Shown here in pieces: positions 39,182-47,052 of a stretch of DNA of 64,000 nucleotides (positions are counted from its first letter, which is position 1; each line of letters begins with the position of its first letter). The notes under the pieces were generated by a model that did not search any database, was not told the origin of the DNA, and saw only the letters and a list, made by a program, of their open reading frames with translations. Location: contig NZ_MKKH01000033.1 in NCBI RefSeq assembly GCF_001942335.1, positions 98,235-162,234 on the forward strand. The letters run 5' to 3'. Both the position numbers and the translations under genes were made by a program. The DNA comes from Cellulosimicrobium sp. CUA-896. GTDB lineage: Bacteria > Actinomycetota > Actinomycetes > Actinomycetales > Cellulomonadaceae.

Positions 39182-39394
39182 ATGTCCATGCACGGAGAGT
39201 CCGAGGTATTGCTCACGCCCGCCGAGGTCGCCAGCCTCTTCCGCGTCGACCCCAAGACCGTCACCCGCTGGGCGAAGGCCGGCAAGCTCTCGTCGATCCG
39301 GACGCTGGGTGGCCATCGTCGGTACCGCGAGTCCGAGGTCCGCGCCCTTCTCGGTGCCGCGAGCGAGCCGGCCGAGGGCGCCGACAAGGGCTGA
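39182..39394 (+). CDS. bldC: BldC family MerR-like DNA-binding regulator
   Basis: 70-aa developmental regulator. The helix-turn-helix reads LLTPAEVASLFRVDPKTVTR, then WAKAGKLSSIRTLGGHRRYR and ESEVRALL, which is the BldC signature. Strong Shine-Dalgarno AGGAGGAGG 8 nt before the ATG. Known BldC proteins bind cooperatively to direct repeats and control many genes. In this non-mycelial lineage the targets are unknown. It lies downstream of a structured leader. Confidence 0.95.
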   Translation: MSMHGESEVLLTPAEVASLFRVDPKTVTRWAKAGKLSSIRTLGGHRRYRESEVRALLGAASEPAEGADKG

Positions 39395-39561
39395 CGGCAG
39401 GGGCAACGCTAGAGCACCGCCGGGGCGAGGGCAAGGGGTTGCCCGGCCCCGGTCGGCGTCCGTGCGGGAGCGCTCCCAGACCCACGCGTCCGCGCCGTGC
39501 GACGACGGCGCGCCGGCGCGGACGCGCTCGCGACGGCCGCCGGGCGCGCAGCGACGCGCGG

Positions 39562-39870
39562 TCACGAGGAACGCTTGCGCACGATCCCCGTCACGACGAG
39601 GGCCAGCGCCGCGGCTGCCGCTCCGAGCAGCACCTTGACGTTGCGCGAGCGCTCGGGGTCGGACTCCGGAAGTCCGCCCCCGGACAGGAACGCTCCCGTG
39701 TCGGATGCGGCCTGCTTCGCCTGCCGCGCGACGTGTCCGGCCTGGACGCGCGGGTCGAGCCGCGTGGCCAGCTCGTCGACCGTCCCGGCGAGCTCGGCGC
39801 GCGTCCGGGCGATCTCGTCCTCGAGCTGGGTCTGGGACGGGGCGGCGGGTGCCTTGTCGGCGGCGCTCAC
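39562..39870 (-). CDS. DUF3618 family protein
   Basis: 102-aa protein: N-terminal helix (TQLEDEIARTRAELAGTVDE LATRLDP region), then VQAGHVARQAKQAA and a single C-terminal membrane segment (VKVLLGAAAAALALVVTGIV) with a basic tail RKRSS. This matches DUF3618, found beside holin-like envelope proteins. The start overlaps the previous gene's stop (ATGA). Probably envelope-associated; function unknown. Confidence 0.85.
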   Translation of the reverse strand: MSAADKAPAAPSQTQLEDEIARTRAELAGTVDELATRLDPRVQAGHVARQAKQAASDTGAFLSGGGLPESDPERSRNVKVLLGAAAAALALVVTGIVRKRSS

Positions 39871-40289
39871 GAGCGCACCCCCTTCTTGATGGTCTCCACG
39901 TCTTCCTTGATGCTCTCCACCGCCGTCGTCGGCGTGGGCGGGACGCCGCGCTGGAGCTGCTTGACGCCGACGAACGCGAGGCCGCCGGCGACCAGGACGA
40001 GCACGAGGCCCACGATGAGCGCGGCGAGCCAGGTCGGCATCACGGTCGCCAGTCCCTCCATGCCCGCGGCGAAGAGGAACCCGAGGCCGTAGAGCACGAG
40101 GACACCGCCGACGACGAGCATCCCGGCCCCGACCCCCGCGTGCTTGGCCTTCTCCTTGAGCTCGGCCTTGGCGAGCGCGATCTCGGACCGGACGAGCCGT
40201 GTGGCCTGCTCGGACAGACGCTCGACGAGCTGTCCGACCGTCGGCTTCTGCTCCTCGGGCGGTATGCGCCCGTCGATCCAGTCGCTCAT
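39867..40289 (-). CDS. Phage holin family (superfamily III-like) envelope protein
   Basis: 140-aa protein with KPTVGQLVERLSEQATRLVR and SEIALAKAELKEKAKHAGVG, then two membrane segments (MLVVGGVLVLYGLGFLFAAG and LAALIVGLVLVLVAGGLAFV) and a charged tail. This is the actinobacterial PF07332 type, which despite its name is a normal chromosomal envelope protein and not evidence of a prophage. It heads a two-gene unit with the DUF3618 gene. Confidence 0.87.
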   Translation of the reverse strand: MSDWIDGRIPPEEQKPTVGQLVERLSEQATRLVRSEIALAKAELKEKAKHAGVGAGMLVVGGVLVLYGLGFLFAAGMEGLATVMPTWLAALIVGLVLVLVAGGLAFVGVKQLQRGVPPTPTTAVESIKEDVETIKKGVRS

Positions 40290-40467
40290 GTGCTCACCCT
40301 CTCGCCGGTTGACTCGCGTCCAACTCAACCGGCACCGTCACCGGTCCGCAACTTCCGGGCGGGTCCTCCGGGCAGGTCACGGGCGTGCGCAGCCTCTGAC
40401 GCGGGTCGGGCGAGCCCGGGCGTCCACCTCGGCCGGGCACCGTGGGCCACCGCGTCCGCCGACGAGA

Positions 40468-40498
40468 AGACCCCCACCCGGTGCCCGGGTGGGGGTCT
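40468..40498 (-). terminator. Terminator of the tRNA operon
   Basis: Fourteen-base perfect arms (AGACCCCCACCCGG / CCGGGTGGGGGTCT) with a 3-nt loop, 5 nt beyond the 3' end of tRNA-Phe in the direction of transcription. Confidence 0.85.
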
Positions 40499-40503
40499 CG
40501 ATG

Positions 40504-40576
40504 TGGCTCCGACCGGCGTCGATCCGGTGACCTTTCGATTTTCAGTCGAACGCTCTACCAACTGAGCTACAGAGCC
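40504..40576 (-). tRNA. tRNA-Phe (GAA)
   Basis: Full 73-nt cloverleaf on the minus strand. It starts GGCTCTGTAGCTCAGTTGG, has the anticodon loop CTGAAAA (anticodon GAA), a TTCGACG-type T loop region (GATCGACGC) and a 3' arm CGGAGCC that pairs with the 5' GGCTCTG, discriminator A. CCA is not encoded. It is the last gene of a Glu-Asp-Phe tRNA operon. Confidence 0.96.
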
Positions 40577-40630
40577 CTGACACGAAAGCCCGGGCGGCCG
40601 TTGCCGACCGTTCCGGGCTCTCGCCTCGCG

Positions 40631-40703
40631 CGACCTGACGGGACTTGAACCCGCGACCTCCGCCGTGACAGGGCGGCGCGCTAACCAACTGCGCTACAGG
40701 GCC
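40631..40703 (-). tRNA. tRNA-Asp (GTC), acceptor stem lacks one base
   Basis: Minus strand. It begins GGCCCTGTAGCGCAGTTGG, has the anticodon loop CTGTCAC (anticodon GTC) and GGGTTCAAGTCCC in the T arm. The 3' strand of the acceptor stem reads CAGGTC where CAGGGTC is needed to pair with GGCCCTG, so positions 70 and 72 mismatch and the gene is 73 instead of 74 nt. Restoring one G heals the stem. This fits the same base-loss pattern seen in the protein genes. Confidence 0.93.
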
Positions 40704-40821
40704 TTGCTGTTCTCCCACGTCCGCCGTCCGGCGGCCCGCTTTCGAACCGTGAGGATCGTACCGTACCGGCGAGCCGATCCGTAAATCGGCTGGTGAGCGC
40801 CGGCCCGACGACGATCCCGCG

Positions 40822-40894
40822 TACCCCCAACGGGATTCGAACCCGTGCTACCGCCGTGAAAGGGCGGGGTCCTAGGCCGCTAGACGATGGGGGC
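40822..40894 (-). tRNA. tRNA-Glu (TTC)
   Basis: Minus strand, 73 nt. It begins GCCCCCATCGTCTAGCGG, has the anticodon loop CTTTCAC (anticodon TTC) and GGGTTCGAATCCC in the T arm. The 3' TGGGGGT pairs with GCCCCCA (one G-U at the end), discriminator A. It is the first gene of the Glu-Asp-Phe set. Confidence 0.96.
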
Positions 40895-40963
40895 TCGAGG
40901 ACGTCGGCCAGTGTACAGCCGGGCCGGGCGCGGGGCGGGCCGCGGAGCGGGCAGGATGGTCCC

Positions 40964-41317
40964 GTGGTGGACATGACGCGCGAGGACTTCGAGGACGCGG
41001 TCCGGGACGGGCTCGATCTCGTGCCGGCGGACCTCGCGGCGCAGATGGACAACGTCGTCGTGCTCGTGGAGGACGACGCGCCGCCCGACGACCCCGAGCT
41101 GCTGGGGGTCTACGAGGGCGTGCCGCTCACGGAGCGCGACCTCATGTGGGCGGCCGGGTCGCTGCCCGACCGGATCGCGATCTTCCGCAACCCCACGCTC
41201 GCGATCTGCGAGACGCGCGAGGACGTCGTCGAGGAGGTGGCGATCACGGTGGTGCACGAGATCGCCCACCACTTCGGCATCGACGACGACCGGCTCCACG
41301 AGCTCGGCTGGGCGTGA
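40964..41317 (+). CDS. Metallopeptidase family protein (zincin-like)
   Basis: 117-aa protein with the zinc-protease motif VVHEIAHHFGIDDDRLHELG, that is HExxH followed by a downstream acidic residue. Upstream is LMWAAGSLPDRIAIFRNPT. This matches the short actinobacterial family of predicted zincins (PF06262). Start taken as GTG 40964; ATG 40973 is the alternative. Substrate unknown. Cytoplasmic, no signal peptide. Confidence 0.85.
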   Translation: MVDMTREDFEDAVRDGLDLVPADLAAQMDNVVVLVEDDAPPDDPELLGVYEGVPLTERDLMWAAGSLPDRIAIFRNPTLAICETREDVVEEVAITVVHEIAHHFGIDDDRLHELGWA

Positions 41318-41356
41318 CCGGCCGGGTCGGGCCCGACGGTAGCCGGCATCGCTGAA

Positions 41357-41373
41357 CGGCGATAACATCGCCG
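41357..41373 (+). promoter_or_regulatory. ArsR operator overlapping a leaderless promoter
   Basis: CGGCGAT-AAC-ATCGCCG, a perfect 7-bp inverted repeat ending one base before the arsR ATG. It contains TAACAT at 41363-41368, a good -10 box whose transcript would start at or next to the ATG. Binding of the repressor here would block its own promoter. Confidence 0.65.
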
Positions 41374-41374
41374 T

Positions 41375-41719
41375 ATGACGATGAATGACCCGGAGGTGCG
41401 GCACCTGTCCGCGGGCGCGACGCACGACCACGAGGCGGTGGCTCGCCTGCTGCACGCGCTCGCCGAGCCGAGCCGGCTCGCCCTCGTCCACCTGCTCACC
41501 GGCACCGAGCGGCGCGTCGTCGACCTCACCCGCGATCTCGGGCTCGCTCAGTCCACGGTCTCCGCGCACCTGACGATGCTCCGCGACGCGGGCGTCGTCG
41601 CGGTCCGGCGCGAGGGGCGCTCGTCGTGGTACCGCCTCCTGCGGCCCGAGGTGGCGCACCTGCTCGCGGACGCCGAGGACGTCGCGCTCGCCCCCGTGCC
41701 GCGCGAGGAGGCCTCGTGA
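41375..41719 (+). CDS. ArsR/SmtB family metal-responsive repressor
   Basis: 114-aa winged-helix repressor. LLHALAEPSRLALVHLLTGT, then DLTRDLGLAQSTVSAHLTML and RDAGVVAVRREGRSSWYRL are the family helix-turn-helix and wing. There is a His/Asp pair near the N-terminus (ATHDHEA) and acidic C-terminal residues that could form metal sites. It is co-transcribed with a CDF metal exporter through a GTGA overlap. So it probably senses zinc or cobalt, like CzrA/NmtR-type proteins; the metal is inferred. Confidence 0.92.
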   Translation: MTMNDPEVRHLSAGATHDHEAVARLLHALAEPSRLALVHLLTGTERRVVDLTRDLGLAQSTVSAHLTMLRDAGVVAVRREGRSSWYRLLRPEVAHLLADAEDVALAPVPREEAS

Positions 41720-42636
41720 CGGGGCACCACCACGGCGGCGGGCACGGCACGGCGACGACCGCTCACCGTCGCCGGCTCGCCGTGGTGCTCGCCATCACCC
41801 TCGTCGTCATGGTGGGCGAGGTCGTCGGCGCTCTCCTCTCGGGGTCGCTCGCGCTCCTCGCCGACGCGGGGCACATGCTCACCGACGCGTCCGGCATCGC
41901 GCTGGCCCTCCTCGCCGGGTGGCTCGCCGCGCGCCCGCCGACGACGCGCCGCACGTTCGGCTGGCAGCGCGCCGAGATCCTCGCGGCCATGGCGAACGGG
42001 TTGATCCTCGCGTTCGTGGCGGTCACCGTGATCGTCGAGGGCGTCGGCAGGACGGTGTCCCCGGACCCCGACGTCGACGCCGGGATCATGATCGTCGTCG
42101 CGGTCGTCGGGCTCGTCGCCAACGTGGTGGGGCTGCGGCTGCTCGCCCCGGGCCAGGGCGAGAGCCTCAACGTGCGCGGCGCCTACCTCGAGGTGCTCGG
42201 CGACCTCCTCGGCTCGGTCGCGGTCGTCGCGGCGGGCGTCGTCGTGGCCGCCGGGTTCCCGCGCGCGGACGGGATCGCCTCCGTGGCGGTCGGCCTGATG
42301 ATCCTGCCGCGGGCGGCGCTGCTGCTGCGCGACGTCGTGCACGTCCTGCTCGAGGCGGCTCCGCCCGGCGTCGACCTCGTCGACGTCCGGGCGCACATCG
42401 AGGGCGTGCCGGGCGTGGTCGGCGTCCACGACCTGCACGCCTGGACGATCACGTCCGGGGTGCCGGTGCTCTCGGCGCACGTCGAGGTCGAGCCGCGGCT
42501 GCTGGAGCGCGGCGACGGCACGGACGTCCTGCGCCGGCTGCGCACGTGCCTCAGCGGCCACTTCGACGTCGACCACTGCACCTTCCAGATCGAGCCGCCG
42601 GACATGCGCAGCACCGAGACCTCGGCGCACCGCTGA
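41716..42636 (+). CDS. Cation diffusion facilitator metal exporter
   Basis: 306-aa CDF transporter. The N-terminus is His-rich (GHHHGGGHG). Six helices follow, with the metal site LLADAGHMLTDASGIALALL in helix 2 and EVLGDLLGSVAVV in helix 5, then a cytoplasmic domain with HDLHAWTITSGVPVLSAHVE. Proton/metal antiport of zinc, cobalt or similar. Start GTG overlaps the arsR stop. Confidence 0.92.
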   Translation: MTGHHHGGGHGTATTAHRRRLAVVLAITLVVMVGEVVGALLSGSLALLADAGHMLTDASGIALALLAGWLAARPPTTRRTFGWQRAEILAAMANGLILAFVAVTVIVEGVGRTVSPDPDVDAGIMIVVAVVGLVANVVGLRLLAPGQGESLNVRGAYLEVLGDLLGSVAVVAAGVVVAAGFPRADGIASVAVGLMILPRAALLLRDVVHVLLEAAPPGVDLVDVRAHIEGVPGVVGVHDLHAWTITSGVPVLSAHVEVEPRLLERGDGTDVLRRLRTCLSGHFDVDHCTFQIEPPDMRSTETSAHR

Positions 42637-42686
42637 CCGTGCCGCGGCCCGGTCCCGCGCCGTCGCCGCCCGTTAGGCTGGCGCCC

Positions 42687-43681
42687 ATGACGATCCTGGT
42701 GACCGGCGGAGCGGGGTACATCGGCGCGCACGTGGTGCGGCTGCTGCAGGAGCGCGGCGAGGAGGTCGTCGTGGTCGACGACCTCAGCACCGGGCGCGCG
42801 GACCGCGTCGGCGACGCGCGGCTGGTTCAGGTCGACGTCGCGGCCCCGGAGGCCGTGGACGTCCTCACGCGGGCGATGACTGAGCACGACGTGCGCGCCG
42901 TCGTCCACTTCGCGGCGCGCAAGCAGGTGGGGGAGTCGGTCGAGAAGCCGGCCTGGTACTACCAGCAGAACGTGGGCGGCTTCACCAACCTCGTCACGGC
43001 GATGCAGGCGGCCGGCGTCGACCGGCTCGTGTTCTCGTCGTCGGCGGCGACCTACGGGATGCCGTCGGTGTCGATGGTCGAGGAGAAGCTGCACGCCGAG
43101 CCCATCAACCCGTACGGCGAGACCAAGCTCGTCGGGGAGTGGCTCGGCCGCGCGGCCGGCCCGCGTGGGGGCTGCGGTTCGTCGCGCTGCGGTACTTCAA
43201 CGTCGCGGGCGCCGGCTGGCCGGAGCTGGGCGACCCGGCGGTCCTCAACCTCGTGCCGATGGTCCTCGACCGCCTGGCGCGCGGCGAGCGCCCCAAGATC
43301 TTCGGCGACGACTACCCGACGCCCGACGGCACGTGCATCCGCGACTACATCCACGTCCTCGACCTCGCGCAGGCGCACCTGGCCTCGCTCGACTACCTCG
43401 GCGCCGACGAGCGGCCCTTCGACGTGTTCAACGTCGGGACGGGCGAAGGCTCCTCGGTGCGCGAGGTCATCGACGAGATCGGTCGCGTGAGCGGTCTCGA
43501 CGTCACGCCGGAGGTCTTCCCGCGGCGGGCCGGCGACCCGCCGCAGCTCGTGGGCGACCCGCGGCGCATCAACGAGGTGCTCGGCTGGCGCGCGACGAAC
43601 GGTCTCCCGGAGATCATCTCCTCCGCCTGGCAGGCGTGGCAGGCGGGACCGCGGCGCATCGAGGTCCCCGCCGACGTGTGA
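42687..43681 (+). CDS. galE: UDP-glucose 4-epimerase GalE, one frame break
   Basis: NAD-dependent epimerase interconverting UDP-glucose and UDP-galactose. Rossmann start MTILVTGGAGYIGAHVVRLL; catalytic Ser/Thr region LVFSSSAATYGMP; Tyr-Lys in NPYGETKLVGEWL; then LRFVALRYFNVAGA and CIRDYIHVLDLAQAHL. The frame breaks near 43161. Restoring one base (for example GGCCCGCG to GGCGCCGCG) joins GEWLGRAAG to AWGLRFVALRYFN and gives a 331-aa enzyme. It precedes the carotenoid operon but is separated from it by a palindrome. Confidence 0.9.
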
Positions 43682-43705
43682 TGTCGGTCGCCCCGTGAGA
43701 CCATT

Positions 43706-43729
43706 CGTTCCTCAGCATGCTGAGGAACG
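43706..43729. promoter_or_regulatory. 24-bp perfect palindrome before the carotenoid operon
   Basis: Every base pairs with its mirror; the 5' half reads CGTTCCTCAGCA. Its base composition is much less GC-rich than the terminators in this window, which favours a protein-binding operator. It lies 40 nt before crtB and 25 nt after galE, so a terminator for galE cannot be excluded. Confidence 0.55.
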
Positions 43730-43768
43730 CGTGTGCGGCGTGTTCCCGACGACGGACGGGGTGGTGGC

Positions 43769-44671
43769 GTGGGCGCCGAGCAGGACCTGTACGACCGGAC
43801 GGCGGCGCGCACGAGCCGCGTCGTGCTCGCGTCGTACTCGACGTCGTTCGGACTGGGGGCGCGGTTGCTCGACGGCGCGACCCGCGACGGGATCGACGCC
43901 GTGTACGGGCTCGTGCGGATCGCCGACGAGGTCGTGGACACCCGCCGCGGGGACGGCGCGGGCGAGCTGCTGGACGAGCTCGAGGCGGAGACCGCGCGGG
44001 CCCTCGAGCGCGGCTGGTCGACGAACCTGGTGGTGCACTCCTTCGCGCGTGCGGCACGGCGCTGCGGCATCGGGCACCGCGAGGTCGACCCGTTCTTCGC
44101 GTCCATGCGCACCGACCTCACCGTCCGGGTGCACGACCGGGAGAGCTACGAGCGCTACGTGTACGGCTCCGCGGAGGTCGTCGGCCTGATGTGCCTCGCC
44201 GTGTTCCTCAACGCGCACCGCCGTCCCGGCGAGCCGCTGGTCGTGCCCGACGAGACGCTCGAGCGCGGAGCCCGCGCGCTCGGCGCCGCGTTCCAGAAGA
44301 TCAACTTCCTGCGGGACCTGCGCACCGACTACGCCGAGCTCGGCCGCCGCTACCTGCCGGGCGTCGTCCCGGACCGCCTGCGCCGGCGCGACGTCGAGGC
44401 CTTCTGCGCGGAGGTCGAGGCCGACCTCGCGGCCGCCCGCGCCGCCCTGCCGGGGTTGCCGGTGCGCCCGCGCATCGCCGTCGCCGCGACGGTCGCCGTC
44501 TACGAGCGACTGCTCGCGCGGCTCCACGCGACGCCGCCGGCCGAGATCCTGCGGGCGCGCGTGCGCGTGCCCGACACCGTGAAGGTGGCCCTCGCGGCGC
44601 GGGCGGCGAGTGCCGAGCTGCTCGGCCAGGTGTCGGCCGCGCGCCGTCCTGCCGCGCGAGCGCTCGCATGA
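43769..44671 (+). CDS. crtB: Phytoene synthase CrtB
   Basis: 300-aa squalene/phytoene synthase that condenses two geranylgeranyl diphosphates. The two Asp-rich motifs are in YGLVRIADEVVDTRRG and NFLRDLRTDYAELGRRYLPG. Also ASYSTSFGLGARLLD at the N-terminus. Start is GTG 43769 after GGACGGGGTGG; earlier GTG codons are possible. It heads the crt operon and is coupled to crtI (ATGA). Confidence 0.93.
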   Translation: MGAEQDLYDRTAARTSRVVLASYSTSFGLGARLLDGATRDGIDAVYGLVRIADEVVDTRRGDGAGELLDELEAETARALERGWSTNLVVHSFARAARRCGIGHREVDPFFASMRTDLTVRVHDRESYERYVYGSAEVVGLMCLAVFLNAHRRPGEPLVVPDETLERGARALGAAFQKINFLRDLRTDYAELGRRYLPGVVPDRLRRRDVEAFCAEVEADLAAARAALPGLPVRPRIAVAATVAVYERLLARLHATPPAEILRARVRVPDTVKVALAARAASAELLGQVSAARRPAARALA

Positions 44672-46356
44672 GGGCGCCGCGCGTCGCGGTCGTCGGCGGC
44701 GGCATCTCCGGCCTCGCGACCGCCGCGCTGCTCGCGCGCGGCGGCGCCCGGGTGACGCTCCTCGAACGGCACGACACCGTGGGGGGACGGGCCGGCACGC
44801 TCGAGGTCGACGGCTTCCGGTTCGACACGGGGCCGTCCTGGTACTTCATGCCGGAGGTCTTCGAGCACTTCTTCGCGCTGCTCGGCGAGCGCGTCGAGGA
44901 CCACGTGGACCTCGTGCGGCTGGACCCGGCGTACCGGGTGTTCTTCGAGCCGGACGGCGACGGGTCCGCCGGCCGGGGCGCGGGCCACCGTCCCGCCGCC
45001 CCGCTCGAGGTGAGGGCGGACCGCGAGGCGACCCTCGCCGCGTTCGACGCGCTCGAGCCCGGCGCGGGCGCGCGCACGGGCGCCTACGCCGACGCGTCGA
45101 GCGAGGCCTACCGCCTCGCGCTCGACCACTTCCTCTACACGACGTTCGAGCGCCCCGACCGCGCGCTCGCGCCCGACGTGCTGCGCAGGCTGCCGCGGCT
45201 CGCGCGCCTGCTCACGCGCTCCCTCGCGGAGCACACGGCCGGCACGGTCGACGACGAGCGGCTGCGCCAGGTGCTCGGCTACCACGCGGTGTTCCTCGGC
45301 TCGTCGCCCTACCGTGCCCCCGCGCTGTACTCCCTCATGAGCCACCTGGACCTCGTCGACGGCGTCCTCTACCCCCGGGGCGGTATGTACACCGTCATCG
45401 AGGCGGTCGAGCGGCTCGCCCGTGCCGAGGGCGTGGAGATCCGCACCGGCGTCGAGGTCGAGGCCGTCGAGGTGCAGCCCGGGGCCCGACGCCGGGGGCG
45501 CGCCACCGGCGTGCGGCTCGCCTCGGGGGAGGTGGTGGGCGCGGACGTCGTCGTCTCGGCGGCCGACCTCCACCACACCGAGACGCGGCTGCTCGACCCT
45601 CGGTGGTCGACCCGTCCGCAGGCGTGGTGGGACGCGCACGGCCCCGGCGTCTCGGCGCTGCTCGTGCTCGCGGGCGTGCGCGGCGAGCTGCCCGAGCTCG
45701 CGCACCACTCCCTGTTCTTCACGCGGGACTGGCCGCGCAACTTCGACGCCATCCTCGGGTCGGGGCCGGGCAGCGCCGTGCACGAGCTGCACGCGCCGGA
45801 GCCCGCGTCCCTCTACGTGTCGCGGACCTCCGCGACGGACGGCCCCGCGTCCGCGGCCCCCGCGGCGCCCCCCGGGCACGAGAACCTCTTCGTCCTCGTG
45901 CCGTTTCCCGCCGACCCGTCGCTGGGCGCCGACGAGCCGTCGCAGCGCACCCTGGAGGGACTCGCCGACGGCTACCTCGCCCAGGTCGGCGCATGGGCGG
46001 GCATCGAGGACCTGCCGGGCCGGGTCGTGACGCGTCAGGTCCTCGGACCGGCCCACTTCGCGACGGAGCTCTCGGCGTGGCGCGGCGGGGCGCTGGGCAT
46101 GGAGCACACGCTGCGCCAGTCGGCGATGTTCCGGCCCGGCGTGGTCTCGCCGCGCGTCGACGGGCTGTACCACGCGGGGTCTGGCACGATCCCGGGCGTG
46201 GGACTGCCGATGTGCCTGATCAGCGCCGAGCTCGTCGCCAAGCGGCTGCTCGGCGAGACGTCCGCCCGACCGCTGCCCGCCCCGCTGCGGCACGGCTACC
46301 TGGACGCGAGCCGCCGGCCCGAGCGGCTGGGCGCCGCCGTCGCGGTGCGCCGGTGA
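44668..46356 (+). CDS. crtI: Phytoene desaturase CrtI
   Basis: 562-aa FAD-dependent desaturase making lycopene from phytoene. N-terminal dinucleotide fold VAVVGGGISGLATAALLARG; LERHDTVGGRAGTLEVDGFR and FDTGPSWYFMPEVFEHFF follow. The C-terminal motif is GLYHAGSGTIPGVGLPMCLI, characteristic of CrtI-type enzymes. The start overlaps the crtB stop. Intact. Confidence 0.94.
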   Translation: MRAPRVAVVGGGISGLATAALLARGGARVTLLERHDTVGGRAGTLEVDGFRFDTGPSWYFMPEVFEHFFALLGERVEDHVDLVRLDPAYRVFFEPDGDGSAGRGAGHRPAAPLEVRADREATLAAFDALEPGAGARTGAYADASSEAYRLALDHFLYTTFERPDRALAPDVLRRLPRLARLLTRSLAEHTAGTVDDERLRQVLGYHAVFLGSSPYRAPALYSLMSHLDLVDGVLYPRGGMYTVIEAVERLARAEGVEIRTGVEVEAVEVQPGARRRGRATGVRLASGEVVGADVVVSAADLHHTETRLLDPRWSTRPQAWWDAHGPGVSALLVLAGVRGELPELAHHSLFFTRDWPRNFDAILGSGPGSAVHELHAPEPASLYVSRTSATDGPASAAPAAPPGHENLFVLVPFPADPSLGADEPSQRTLEGLADGYLAQVGAWAGIEDLPGRVVTRQVLGPAHFATELSAWRGGALGMEHTLRQSAMFRPGVVSPRVDGLYHAGSGTIPGVGLPMCLISAELVAKRLLGETSARPLPAPLRHGYLDASRRPERLGAAVAVRR

Positions 46357-46363
46357 GCGCACG

Positions 46364-46708
46364 ATGACCGGACTGCTCTACCTCGCCGCGCTGCTCGGCG
46401 CCATCACCGGCATCGCGCTGCTCGACCGCCGGTTCCGCCTCGCGTTCTGGGCAGACCGGCGGCGCACGCTCCTCACGGTCGGCACCGCCGTCGTCGGCTT
46501 CCTCGTCTGGGACGTGGTGGGCATCGCCCTCGGGATCTTCTCGCGGGGCGAGGCGCCGTACATGACGGGCCTCCTCCTCGCGCCGGAGCTGCCGGTCGAG
46601 GAGGCCGTCTTCCTCACGCTGCTGTGCTACAACGCGCTCGTCGCGTGGCGCGCGTTCGACCGGGTCGCCCGGCGGCGCGCCGACGCACGCGAGGGGGCGC
46701 GGCCGTGA
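46364..46708 (+). CDS. crtYe: Lycopene cyclase-domain subunit (CrtYe-like)
   Basis: 114-aa membrane protein with three helices and the motif LLAPELPVEEAVFLTLLCYN, in which the PxE(E) part is the signature of heterodimeric cyclases. It pairs with the next gene to form the C45/C50 carotenoid epsilon- or gamma-cyclase known from Corynebacterium and Micrococcus. Ring type cannot be read from sequence. Starts 7 nt after crtI. Confidence 0.9.
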   Translation: MTGLLYLAALLGAITGIALLDRRFRLAFWADRRRTLLTVGTAVVGFLVWDVVGIALGIFSRGEAPYMTGLLLAPELPVEEAVFLTLLCYNALVAWRAFDRVARRRADAREGARP

Positions 46709-47052
46709 CCAACATCGTGCTCAACGCGATCGTCATCGCGCTCGTCGTGGCCGTCTCGTGGCGCGTCCTGCGCCGTCTGCGGCCCAGCGGGCTGGTGTGG
46801 ACGACCGTGCTGCTGCTCGTCCTCACGCTCGTCTTCGACACGCTGATGATCGCCGTCGGGCTGTACGTCTACCACCCCGACCGCATCCTCGGCGTGTACG
46901 TCTGGGGCGCCCCGCTCGAGGACTTCGCGTACCCGGTCGTCGCCGCGCTCGGCGCCCCGGCGCTGTGGGAGGTCCTCGGGCGCCGTCGCGCTGGGGCCGC
47001 CGGGGCCGCCGGGGCCGCCGGGGCCGCCGGGGCCGACGGGGGCACGACGTGA
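46705..47052 (+). CDS. crtYf: Lycopene cyclase-domain subunit (CrtYf-like)
   Basis: 115-aa partner subunit. Three helices, with GVYVWGAPLEDFAYPVVAAL holding the conserved PLED motif. The C-terminus is an odd Gly-Ala-Ala tail encoded by a 9-bp tandem repeat. Start is GTG overlapping the crtYe stop (GTGA); the stop overlaps the next GTG start. Confidence 0.9.
   Translation: MTNIVLNAIVIALVVAVSWRVLRRLRPSGLVWTTVLLLVLTLVFDTLMIAVGLYVYHPDRILGVYVWGAPLEDFAYPVVAALGAPALWEVLGRRRAGAAGAAGAAGAAGADGGTT
46993..47037 (+). repeat. 9-bp tandem repeat (five units) in crtYf
   Basis: GGGGCCGCC repeated four times plus a fifth unit GGGGCCGAC. It is in frame, encoding AGA-type triplets (AGAAGAAGAAGADG) at the end of the cyclase subunit. 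Such repeats vary by slippage and may vary in number between strains. Confidence 0.9.

Noticed and set aside
39867..40289. Prophage remnant suggested by a holin-family gene.
   Set aside because: The PF07332-type protein is a common chromosomal envelope gene in actinobacteria, paired with DUF3618 as here. No endolysin, integrase or structural phage gene is near.
46993..47037. CRISPR-like or regulatory repeat in the carotenoid operon.
   Set aside because: The units are 9 bp, contiguous without spacers and in frame at the end of a coding sequence, so it is a coding microsatellite.
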